Assembly: GCA_015264885.1 (NCBI GenBank)
Contig: JABZYY010000072.1
Location: 318 to 5,638, forward strand
DNA length: 5,321 nucleotides
Source: Streptococcus sp.
Lineage (GTDB): Bacteria; Bacillota; Bacilli; Lactobacillales; Aerococcaceae
Reading direction: 5' to 3'
Part shown: in pieces, positions 1 through 5,321 of the stretch
Position numbering within the stretch: the first letter of the stretch is position 1
Layout: each line of letters begins with the position of its first letter
The notes under the pieces: model-generated
Databases searched by the model: none
What the model was told of the DNA's origin: nothing
The model's input: the letters and a program-made list of their open reading frames with translations, nothing else
Translations under genes and position numbers: made by a program

Positions 1-874
1 CTACTAAGATGAAGAATAAGATAACAGCACGAGCTTGACCTTGAGCCATTAAGTTATCTCCTGAAGCAGTGTTGTAGATGTTCATCGTAATGAACTCTGT
101 ACTTTGGATGGCTTTATCATGCCATAGTAGTGAAGGTCCACCACCTGTTAATGAGAAGTTCACATCGAAAATCTTGAATGAGTTTGTAATTGTCAAGAAG
201 AGCGATACAGTGAACGCTGGCATTACCATTGGGATGATAATGTGACGTAGACGTTGCCATGCATTAGCACCGTCAAGTGAAGCAGATTCTACAAGACTTG
301 ATGGTACGTTTTGTAGGGCTGCAAAGTAAATCATCATGATATAACCTGCATATTGCCATGTGTTTGTGATAATCAAAGCTGTAACAGCTAATTTCACATC
401 CCCAAGGAATAGGTTATTAATTAAAAAGTCGCTTCCAATCATTTGACCTAAAGCAGGGAATACTGAGTTATAAATGAATTGCCAAATGTAACCTAGTACA
501 AGACCCCCGATTAAGTTTGGAATGAAGAATCCAGCACGGAAGATGTCTTTAAGCTTAATTTTACTTGAAACAAGTAGAGCTAAGCCGAATGATACAATGT
601 TAATCACGATTACGTTAAATAATGCGAAGATTACTGTGATCATTAAAGAGTATTGGAAACGTGTGTCCGATAAACTGTCTGTAAAGTTTTTAAGTCCCAC
701 AAATTGTAAGTTAGTTTGTGTAACGCTCTTCCAGTCAGTTAGTGAGTAGTAGAACCCTAAGAAGAAAGGCACGATAATAACAAGTGCAAAGATGATAAAT
801 GCAGGTAACACTAAGCGGTAAAAATTGCGTTTTGCACGAGCTTCTCTGCTTAAAGCTTTCTTATTCTTAGACAT
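1..874 (-). CDS. Sugar ABC transporter permease, CUT1 family (MalF/MsmF-like), partial at 3' end
   Basis: This is an inner-membrane permease subunit of a carbohydrate ABC importer; 291 codons are visible and the gene continues past the left edge. Translation begins MSKNKKALSREARAKRNFYR, a basic cytoplasmic tail, followed by hydrophobic segments at about residues 20-43, 76-102, 112-136, 162-187, 212-235 and from 280 onward. This fits the six-helix plan. The cytoplasmic EAA loop that docks on the ATPase is clear at residues 196-215 (E196, D201-G202-A203, P215). Helix 1 leads directly into a short outer loop, with no large periplasmic insertion like that of E. coli MalF, so it resembles MsmF/LacF-type permeases of about 300 residues. 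The ATG at 872-874 follows an AAGGAGG box (884-890) with 9 bp spacing. It lies 121 bp downstream of the binding-protein gene and is probably co-transcribed with it. A partner permease is expected beyond the window. The family is certain; substrate (maltodextrin or another oligosaccharide) is inferred from neighbours. Confidence 0.93.
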   Translation of the reverse strand, partial: MSKNKKALSREARAKRNFYRLVLPAFIIFALVIIVPFFLGFYYSLTDWKSVTQTNLQFVGLKNFTDSLSDTRFQYSLMITVIFALFNVIVINIVSFGLALLVSSKIKLKDIFRAGFFIPNLIGGLVLGYIWQFIYNSVFPALGQMIGSDFLINNLFLGDVKLAVTALIITNTWQYAGYIMMIYFAALQNVPSSLVESASLDGANAWQRLRHIIIPMVMPAFTVSLFLTITNSFKIFDVNFSLTGGGPSLLWHDKAIQSTEFITMNIYNTASGDNLMAQGQARAVILFFILV

Positions 875-903
875 ATAAGAGTTCCTCCTTTATTAAAATT
901 AAG

Positions 904-921
904 CGGTGAGGGTAGTCACCG
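904..921 (-). other. Small stem-loop in the binding protein-permease intergenic region
   Basis: CGGTGA and TCACCG form a perfect 6-bp inverted repeat around a 6-nt loop. In the minus-strand transcript it lies 13 nt before the permease AAGGAGG box. The bases that follow it (CTTAATTTTAATAAA) are T-rich but interrupted, so it is at best a weak attenuator. It may simply be a structured leader element. Confidence 0.4.
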
Positions 922-945
922 ATTTGGTTCTATTGTAGCACATAA

Positions 946-972
946 CCCACAGTCACTGAAAGTGGCTGTGGG
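946..972 (-). other. Strong intercistronic hairpin after the binding-protein gene
   Basis: CCCACAGTCACT and AGTGGCTGTGGG are 12-base arms around a GAA triloop. In the minus-strand (sense) transcript 11 of 12 positions pair, with one C-A mismatch. Read on the plus strand the same position is a U-G wobble. It begins 23 nt after the binding-protein stop codon. No T-run follows on either strand (the sense strand continues TTATGTGCTACAATAG), so it is not a canonical intrinsic terminator. A likely role, by analogy with structured malE-malF type spacers, is to protect the 3' end of the binding-protein mRNA so that it is expressed more than the permease. That role is inference. Confidence 0.6.
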
Positions 973-995
973 CCCCATGCAAACAATATTAATGA

Positions 996-2294
996 TTATT
1001 TTTTAAGTAAGCTAGGCACTTCTTTGATTTGATTAGTAATCAATTCTTCGAATTTAGCTTTGTCGATTTGACCTTGAGCATATTGTCCATAGATTGGTCC
1101 TAATTTGTTCATTAAGAAGTTATCAGGCATGAAGTATGGGTTATCAAATGAGTAAACAGGTTTCTTCGCGCTAATCCATTCAGCTAAGAAACGAGATAAT
1201 GGAGCTGATGGTTTCTCAGTTGTGTTAGAGAATGGAGAAATCATGTTAGCTTTGTTTACGATGTAGTCTTGACCTTCTTTAGTATCAGCTAAGTCGTTGA
1301 AGAATTTGTTGATGTATTCTAAAGCTTTAGTGTCTTTGTTAACTACGTAGTAAGATGGAGCACCGATGAATAATCCGTCAGCGTTTTTATCTTTACCAAG
1401 AGTTTGATAAGGAATGAATCCCATTTCGAAGTTAGCGTTTAATTGTTTTAGGTTAGGATCTTTCCAGTTACCTTGGTGTAGGAAAGCAGCTTTACCTGAA
1501 GCGAACGCTGAGTCCATGTCTTCTTGTGTACCAACTGTTAAGAGTTTTTTCTCTGTGTGATTGAATAATAATTCAACCCAGTTAGCGTAGTTGTCTAAAC
1601 GAGTTTTGTCCATTTCGCCTTTAAGAACTTGTTCAGTTACTGAACGGTCGCCGTTTGGAAGACCAGAACTTAAGTAAGCACCGAAGTCGTGGATACCCAT
1701 AATCCAAGTTTCGCCTTCTTTAGTTGCAGTAGCAACAACAGTAGATAATCCTAACTCAGATTTTTTGCTTTCTAATGTGTCCATTGCTTTTTGAACAGCT
1801 TCAAATGAAGTTAGAGTAGATGGGTCGATACCAGCTTTAGTTAAGATGTCTTTGTTGTAAGCTAATCCGTATCCTTCTACAGATACTGGGAATCCGTATA
1901 CGTCGTTTCCTTGTTTGAATTCGAATTCAGTTTTGTCGATCCAGTCACCTTTTAATGGTTGGATGCTGTCTTTCCACATGTCGTAACCAGCTTGACCTTC
2001 GATTACGAATACGTCAGGAGCTGTACCAGCTGTGAATTCTGTTTTTAATTGGTCAGAGATTTTACATGAACCAGAACATGTTTTAATGTTAACAGTTACT
2101 CCGTTCTTTTCTCCCCATTCTTTTGCATAAGCTGTTAAAGCTTCTTGAATTTCACTCTTGTTACTATATAAAGTGAATTCTTTTTTGCTCTCAGAGCTTC
2201 CTCCGTTAGAAGATTCTTGTTTTGCTCCACATCCAGCTAATGCTAAACCAGCTAAACCAAGAGCTAATGATTTTGTAAACCATTTGTTTGCCAT
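996..2294 (-). CDS. Extracellular sugar-binding lipoprotein of an ABC importer (probable maltodextrin/oligosaccharide)
   Basis: This 432-residue solute-binding protein is expected to be anchored to the outer face of the membrane. It has a short basic n-region, a hydrophobic core (about residues 9-20) and a perfect lipobox, L19-A20-G21-C22, with C22 as the lipidated cysteine. A Ser/Gly-rich linker follows (about 26-36). Typical family 1 binding-protein blocks are APDVF at 92-96, YGFPVSVEGYGLAYNK at 133-148, and FASGKAAFLHQGNW at 264-277. Length fits the usual 400-450. Start choice is firm: the ATG follows AAGGAGG (2303-2309) with 8 bp spacing and gives a complete signal peptide. It is the first gene after the divergent control region and precedes the permease gene. 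Divergent malQ and glgP point to maltodextrin, so a MalX-like role is plausible, but the sequence is not an obvious close MalE relative. Apart from C22 it has only two cysteines, C73 and C77, four apart; these could form a disulfide or a metal site. Confidence 0.92.
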   Translation of the reverse strand: MANKWFTKSLALGLAGLALAGCGAKQESSNGGSSESKKEFTLYSNKSEIQEALTAYAKEWGEKNGVTVNIKTCSGSCKISDQLKTEFTAGTAPDVFVIEGQAGYDMWKDSIQPLKGDWIDKTEFEFKQGNDVYGFPVSVEGYGLAYNKDILTKAGIDPSTLTSFEAVQKAMDTLESKKSELGLSTVVATATKEGETWIMGIHDFGAYLSSGLPNGDRSVTEQVLKGEMDKTRLDNYANWVELLFNHTEKKLLTVGTQEDMDSAFASGKAAFLHQGNWKDPNLKQLNANFEMGFIPYQTLGKDKNADGLFIGAPSYYVVNKDTKALEYINKFFNDLADTKEGQDYIVNKANMISPFSNTTEKPSAPLSRFLAEWISAKKPVYSFDNPYFMPDNFLMNKLGPIYGQYAQGQIDKAKFEELITNQIKEVPSLLKK

Positions 2295-2328
2295 AATATT
2301 TTCCTCCTTAAATTTCGTTATAGATTAC

Positions 2329-2340
2329 GCAAACGATTTC
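2329..2340. promoter_or_regulatory. Putative MalR/CcpA-type operator 1
   Basis: GCAAACGATTTC matches the palindrome GCAAACGTTTGC at 10 of 12 positions. This is the type of site bound by LacI/GalR-family regulators such as MalR in Lactobacillales. It sits at about +7 to +18 relative to the predicted start of the binding-protein transcript, a position suited to blocking initiation or early elongation. The site is seen in the sequence; the bound protein is inferred. Confidence 0.5.
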
Positions 2341-2352
2341 TTAACTGAACTC

Positions 2353-2381
2353 AGTATACCGCTTTCATGAAACGTTTGCAA
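2353..2381 (-). promoter_or_regulatory. Sigma-A promoter of the binding-protein/permease operon
   Basis: Reading the minus strand, a -35 box TTGCAA (2376-2381, 4 of 6 matches) and a -10 box TATACT (2353-2358, 5 of 6) are separated by exactly 17 bp. Transcription would start near 2346, giving a leader of about 52 nt that contains operator 1 and the AAGGAGG box. The -35 box lies partly inside operator 2, so a bound regulator would exclude RNA polymerase. Confidence 0.7.
2368..2379. promoter_or_regulatory. Putative MalR/CcpA-type operator 2, overlapping the -35 box
   Basis: TGAAACGTTTGC matches GCAAACGTTTGC at 10 of 12 positions and contains the full AAACGTTT core. On the minus strand the same bases read TGCAAACGTTTCAT, which fits the cre consensus TGWAARCGYTWNCW at 12 of 14 positions, so CcpA is a real alternative or additional ligand. 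It overlaps the -35 box of the binding-protein promoter, and its centre is 39 bp from that of operator 1. Confidence 0.6.
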
Positions 2382-2383
2382 GT

Positions 2384-2405
2384 ATTTTTATCAAAAAATT
2401 TTTTC
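2384..2405 (-). promoter_or_regulatory. UP-like A/T-tract element upstream of the binding-protein promoter
   Basis: On the minus strand a 12-bp A6T6 tract (2393-2404), then GA and TAAAAAT, lie directly upstream of the -35 box. With the start placed near 2346 this spans about -59 to -38. It follows the consensus for alpha-subunit UP elements (AAAWWTWTTTT, two bases, AAA) almost completely. It would be expected to raise promoter strength. The A6T6 tract is also an intrinsic bend. Confidence 0.45.
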
Positions 2406-2524
2406 ACTTCTTAAAAATGCGGATTTAAAGCGATTTTCTTAGGTTATTAATATTTAAATAGTGCTAACAACACGATAAAAACGCCGTTATATACAAATAG
2501 AATAAAAAAGTTGGAAAATATTAC
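2406..2524. other. AT-rich divergent intergenic DNA, no gene seen
   Basis: The central part of the 338-bp divergent control region (2295-2632) is AT-rich and carries no credible open frame with a ribosome binding site, no RNA gene and no T-tailed hairpin. The only small symmetric element noticed is AACGCCGTT (2479-2487), too short to assign. It probably acts as a spacer between the two promoter/operator clusters. Confidence 0.5.
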
Positions 2525-2553
2525 TTGAGTTATTAAACAAAATATTCTAATAT
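2525..2553 (+). promoter_or_regulatory. Candidate promoter of the malQ-glgP operon
   Basis: TTGAGT (2525-2530, 4 of 6 to -35) and TAATAT (2548-2553, 4 of 6 to -10) are 17 bp apart. Transcription would start near 2560, placing the operator cluster at the start site and just downstream of it and leaving a leader of about 70 nt. An alternative, TTCAAT (2584-2589) with TATTAT (2606-2611) at 16 bp, has a better -10 box but would start on top of the ribosome binding site, so it is less likely. Neither is strong, which would fit a promoter needing activation or one differing from consensus. Confidence 0.35.
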
Positions 2554-2557
2554 TAAG

Positions 2558-2569
2558 GCAAACGGTTGC
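2558..2569. promoter_or_regulatory. Putative MalR-type operator 3 ahead of malQ
   Basis: GCAAACGGTTGC matches the palindrome GCAAACGTTTGC at 11 of 12 positions, the best match in the window. It fits the CcpA cre consensus less well because the flanking T and W positions are lost, which favours a MalR-type regulator. It lies directly after the candidate malQ promoter, and its last bases are shared with the next palindrome. Confidence 0.6.
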
Positions 2570-2582
2570 GCAATGTTTGCGC
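2568..2582. promoter_or_regulatory. Odd-spaced palindrome overlapping operator 3
   Basis: GCGCAA-TGT-TTGCGC is a perfect 6-bp inverted repeat around a 3-bp centre. It carries the same GCAA and TTTGC half-sites as the operators but is one base shorter at the centre. It shares bases 2568-2569 with operator 3. It may be a second regulator site or an additional half-site that strengthens binding. Confidence 0.5.
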
Positions 2583-2618
2583 ATTCAATGACTAGTAGAA
2601 ATATCTATTATATAGAAA

Positions 2619-2624
2619 AGAGGG
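2619..2624 (+). promoter_or_regulatory. Ribosome binding site choosing the malQ start
   Basis: AGAGGG lies 8 bp before the ATG at 2633 and only 4 bp before another ATG at 2629. The 2629 ATG is out of frame and stops after four codons (MNEQ, stop at 2641-2643). Spacing and the GH77 N-terminus both favour 2633. This Shine-Dalgarno match is weaker than the AAGGAGG boxes on the opposite operon. Confidence 0.65.
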
Positions 2625-2632
2625 ATTTATGA

Positions 2633-4171
2633 ATGAGCAATAGAGAATCAGGTGTGTTAATGCATATCTCATCATTACCAGGTAACTATGGTATTGGTTC
2701 TTTTGGAAAATCAGCATATGATTTTGTAGATTTTCTTGTTCGTACAAAACAAACCTATTGGCAAATTCTTCCATTAGGAACAACAAGTTATGGAGATTCT
2801 CCATACCAATCATTTTCTGCTTTTGCAGGAAATACGAACTTTATTGACTTCGACATTTTAATAGAAGAAGGTTTAATTAATAAAGAAGACGTCCTTACAA
2901 ACTGGGGCGAAGATGAAACGACGGTTGACTACGCATTATTATATGAAAAACGTCGTCCAGTTTTAGAAAAGGCAGTAGCTGCTTTCCTTGCAAAAGGAAA
3001 AACTCCTGCATACGAGAAATTCGTAGAGGAGAAAGCAGAGTGGTTAGAACCATTTGCAGAATACATGGCGATTAAAGAATCTTTCGATATGAAACCATGG
3101 ACAGCGTGGAGCGACGAAGCTATCAAACGTCGTCAACCAGCTGCGTTAGCCGAGTACCGCACACGCCTTGCGGATAAGTTAGAATATCACCGTGTAACTC
3201 AATTCTTCTTTGATGAACAATGGCATGCTCTTAAAAAATATGCCAATGACAACTTCATTCAAATTATTGGTGATATGCCAATTTATGTGGCAGCAGACAG
3301 CGTAGAAATGTGGGCAACACCACATTACTTCAAAACAGATGAAGAAGGTAATCCACTTTGTGTAGCTGGATGTCCTGCGGATGATTTTTCTCCGCTAGGT
3401 CAATTATGGGGGAACCCAATTTATAATTGGGAAGCAATGAAAGAAGATGGATACACTTGGTGGAGCAAACGACTACAAGCAAGTTTTGAATTGTTTGATG
3501 TCGTTCGTATCGACCACTTCAGAGGTTTCTCAGCTTATTGGGAAATCCCAGCAGAAGCAGAAAACGCAACAATCGGGAAATGGGTTAAAGGTCCTGGGTA
3601 TGATTTATTTAAAGCGGTGAAAGAGCAACTCGGAGAATTGCCAATTATCGCAGAAGACTTAGGTTTCATGGATGAAGATGTCATCAACCTTCGTGAAGCT
3701 ACTGGATTCCCAGGAATGAAAATCTTGGAATTCGGATTTATGGGTGAAAATCCTAAGAGTGGAGATTTACCTCATCATTATCCAGTCAATGCGGTTGCCT
3801 ATACAGGAACGCACGATAATGATACAGTATTAGGGTGGTATAAGTCGGCTACAGAAGAAACTCGAGAATTTTGTAATCGTTACTTAAACCGCCGCGACGA
3901 AGAGCCAATTAGCTTTGCGTTACTTCGCGGACTATTTGGTTCTGTCAGCCGTATGACAGTTGCAACAATGCAAGATTTACTACAATTAGACGAAACAGCT
4001 CGTATGAACATTCCAAGTACACTAGGTGGGAACTGGGTATGGAGAATGACAGAGGAGCAGTTAACGGAATCAGTAGAAGAGTTCTTACTTGGAATTACTG
4101 AATTGTACGATCGAGCAAATCCACATCATAATGTGGATGTTAAAGAGGAGTTAGTCGAGGAAGAAAAATAA
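2633..4171 (+). CDS. malQ: 4-alpha-glucanotransferase (amylomaltase), GH77
   Basis: This cytoplasmic enzyme transfers alpha-1,4-glucan segments between maltodextrins, releasing glucose and building chains long enough for the phosphorylase. The 512-residue length is normal for bacterial amylomaltases without extra N-terminal modules. The N-terminal signature [17 protein letters not shown] is at residues 6-22, and [20 protein letters not shown] is at 43-62. IGDMPIYVA (212-220) and the GNP block (260-262) follow. The catalytic triad is complete by motif: nucleophile D294 in VRIDHFRGF, acid/base E341 in IIAEDLG, and transition-state stabiliser D395 in YTGTHDNDT. The C-terminus keeps [14 protein letters not shown] (459-472). 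The start at 2633 is set by AGAGGG 8 bp upstream. The gene is followed after 28 bp by glgP, so they form an operon. Operators 3 and the overlapping palindrome lie 50-75 bp upstream and suggest maltose-responsive repression. No truncation or odd residue is seen. Confidence 0.97.
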   Translation: MSNRESGVLMHISSLPGNYGIGSFGKSAYDFVDFLVRTKQTYWQILPLGTTSYGDSPYQSFSAFAGNTNFIDFDILIEEGLINKEDVLTNWGEDETTVDYALLYEKRRPVLEKAVAAFLAKGKTPAYEKFVEEKAEWLEPFAEYMAIKESFDMKPWTAWSDEAIKRRQPAALAEYRTRLADKLEYHRVTQFFFDEQWHALKKYANDNFIQIIGDMPIYVAADSVEMWATPHYFKTDEEGNPLCVAGCPADDFSPLGQLWGNPIYNWEAMKEDGYTWWSKRLQASFELFDVVRIDHFRGFSAYWEIPAEAENATIGKWVKGPGYDLFKAVKEQLGELPIIAEDLGFMDEDVINLREATGFPGMKILEFGFMGENPKSGDLPHHYPVNAVAYTGTHDNDTVLGWYKSATEETREFCNRYLNRRDEEPISFALLRGLFGSVSRMTVATMQDLLQLDETARMNIPSTLGGNWVWRMTEEQLTESVEEFLLGITELYDRANPHHNVDVKEELVEEEK

Positions 4172-4199
4172 CCTCGCGCACACTAAAAAGGAGAGAACA

Positions 4200-5321
4200 A
4201 TGAAAGATTTTAAACAATATGTAGAAGGAAACTTAGGTAAGTCGTTAAAAGACTGCTCAAAAGAAGAAGTTTACTTAGCATTATTACAATTTACAAAAGA
4301 AAAAAGCGCAGCCTTACCACAAAATAATGGTAAGAAAAAAGTGTATTACATTTCTGCTGAATTCTTAATCGGTAAATTATTATCAAACAACTTAATTAAC
4401 TTAGGCCTTTACGATGAAGTAAAAGAAGTGCTTGCTGAAGCAGGGCATACATTAGCGGAAATCGAAGAAATCGAATTAGAACCATCTTTAGGAAATGGTG
4501 GTCTAGGACGTCTAGCTGCATGTTTCCTTGATTCTATCGCAACTCTTGGTTTAACAGGAGACGGCGTTGGTTTGAACTACCACTATGGTTTATTCGAACA
4601 AAAATTCAAAAACAACCAACAAGATGCAGTGCCAAACGTTTGGTTAACACCTGAAAGCTGGTTAGTTCCAACTGAAACTTCTTATAAAGTACCATTTGGT
4701 GACTTTACATTGACTTCAAAAATGTTTGATATCGATGTTTTAGGGTATGAACAATCTACTAAAAATAAATTACACTTATTCGATGTAGATTCAATCGACG
4801 AATCTTTAGTGTCAAGTGATTCAATCGCATTTGATAAAACACAAATCGCTAAAAACTTAACATTATTCTTATATCCAGATGATAGTGACGAAGCAGGACA
4901 CTTACTACGTATTTACCAACAATACTTCATGGTAAGTAACGGTGCTCAATTATTAATCGACGAAGCACTTGCTAAAGGAAGTAACTTACACGACTTAGCA
5001 GAGTACGCTACAGTTCAAATTAACGATACGCACCCATCAATGGTGATTCCTGAATTGATTCGTTTACTTGGGGAACGTGGAATCGAATTTGATGAAGCGG
5101 TGGAAATCGTGTCTTCAATGACAGCTTATACAAACCACACAATCTTATCTGAAGCGTTAGAAAAATGGCCTTTAGCATACTTAGAAAAAGTAGTGCCACA
5201 TTTAGTGCCAATTATTAAAAAATTAGACGCTCGTGTTAAAGCAAAATATGAAGACCCATCAGTAGCCATCATTGACGAACATGGCCGTGTGCATATGGCG
5301 CATATGGATATTCACTACGGA
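4200..5321 (+). CDS. glgP: Alpha-glucan (maltodextrin/glycogen) phosphorylase, GT35, partial at 3' end
   Basis: This PLP-dependent enzyme uses phosphate to release glucose-1-phosphate from the non-reducing ends of alpha-1,4-glucans in the cytoplasm. The first 374 codons are present with no stop to the right edge; family members of this short bacterial type are about 750 residues, so roughly half is missing. Hallmarks are [17 protein letters not shown] (49-65), [19 protein letters not shown] (94-112), [11 protein letters not shown] (124-134), QINDTHPSM (273-281) and the active-site loop [16 protein letters not shown] (309-324). The lysine that binds PLP is in the missing C-terminal half. The N-terminus is short and starts close to the core, without the regulatory phosphorylation extension of animal enzymes. 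ATG at 4200 follows AAGGAG (4188-4193) with 6 bp spacing, 28 bp after malQ. In streptococci the equivalent gene next to malQ is called malP. The pairing points to maltodextrin breakdown rather than glycogen storage, since no glg synthesis gene is nearby. Confidence 0.96.
   Translation, partial: MKDFKQYVEGNLGKSLKDCSKEEVYLALLQFTKEKSAALPQNNGKKKVYYISAEFLIGKLLSNNLINLGLYDEVKEVLAEAGHTLAEIEEIELEPSLGNGGLGRLAACFLDSIATLGLTGDGVGLNYHYGLFEQKFKNNQQDAVPNVWLTPESWLVPTETSYKVPFGDFTLTSKMFDIDVLGYEQSTKNKLHLFDVDSIDESLVSSDSIAFDKTQIAKNLTLFLYPDDSDEAGHLLRIYQQYFMVSNGAQLLIDEALAKGSNLHDLAEYATVQINDTHPSMVIPELIRLLGERGIEFDEAVEIVSSMTAYTNHTILSEALEKWPLAYLEKVVPHLVPIIKKLDARVKAKYEDPSVAIIDEHGRVHMAHMDIHYG

Noticed and set aside
522..749. 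75-residue plus-strand open frame
   Set aside because: It lies wholly antisense to the permease coding sequence, has no ribosome binding site, and its composition is a shadow of the membrane-protein codons.
946..1004. Plus-strand intrinsic terminator formed by the 946-972 hairpin and the later T-run at about 999-1004
   Set aside because: The T-run is more than 20 bases from the stem and is the AAA AAA codons plus stop of the binding-protein gene; no plus-strand gene ends here.
2158..2370. 70-residue plus-strand open frame
   Set aside because: It is antisense to the signal-peptide end of the binding-protein gene and runs through its promoter and operators; no ribosome binding site.
2295..2632. 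A riboswitch, T-box, small RNA gene or mobile-element end in the divergent region
   Set aside because: No conserved RNA motif, T-tailed hairpin, terminal repeat or target duplication could be recognised; promoter and operator signals explain the structured parts.
2592..2813. 73-residue minus-strand open frame
   Set aside because: It is antisense to the malQ start and its upstream region; the malQ protein motifs explain this DNA.
2929..3126. 65-residue minus-strand open frame
   Set aside because: It lies inside malQ on the opposite strand with no supporting signals.
4172..4199. Terminator or promoter between malQ and glgP
   Set aside because: The 28-bp gap holds only a ribosome binding site; there is no hairpin or room for a promoter, so the genes are read as one operon.
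5020..5211. 63-residue minus-strand open frame
   Set aside because: It is antisense to the conserved NDTHP and TNHT motifs of the phosphorylase, which account for the sequence.

Overview
The window is low-GC Firmicutes DNA, most likely from the order Lactobacillales (a Streptococcus-, Granulicatella- or Carnobacterium-like organism). The grounds are AT-rich intergenic DNA, strong AAGGAGG ribosome binding sites, a lipoprotein-type sugar-binding protein, and a divergent maltodextrin transport/degradation layout familiar from streptococci and relatives. The genus cannot be fixed from the sequence alone.

Layout. On the minus strand, reading right to left, lie a sugar-binding lipoprotein gene (996-2294) and the start of a CUT1-type ABC permease gene (1-874, running off the left edge). 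They are separated by 121 bp holding a strong imperfect hairpin and a smaller one. On the plus strand are malQ, encoding 4-alpha-glucanotransferase (2633-4171), and 28 bp later glgP/malP, encoding alpha-glucan phosphorylase (4200 to the right edge, first 374 codons). The two transcription units diverge from a 338-bp control region (2295-2632). It holds a well-formed minus-strand promoter with an A/T-tract UP-like element, and three 12-bp sites resembling the palindrome GCAAACGTTTGC. A fourth, odd-spaced palindrome overlaps the third site. This is the pattern expected for a LacI/GalR-family regulator such as MalR, with CcpA as an alternative.

How the genes work together. The lipoprotein would capture an oligosaccharide, probably a maltodextrin, and hand it to the membrane permease. 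A second permease and an ATPase are expected but are not in the window. In the cytoplasm MalQ would rearrange short alpha-1,4-glucans into longer chains plus glucose. The phosphorylase would then shorten the chains to glucose-1-phosphate. The substrate assignment rests mainly on gene neighbourhood: the two enzymes are certain by motif, the sugar specificity of the transporter is not.

I found no mobile element, CRISPR array, RNA gene or clearly novel system. The most interesting material is regulatory: the operator array, the fused palindromes ahead of malQ, and the hairpins between the binding-protein and permease genes.
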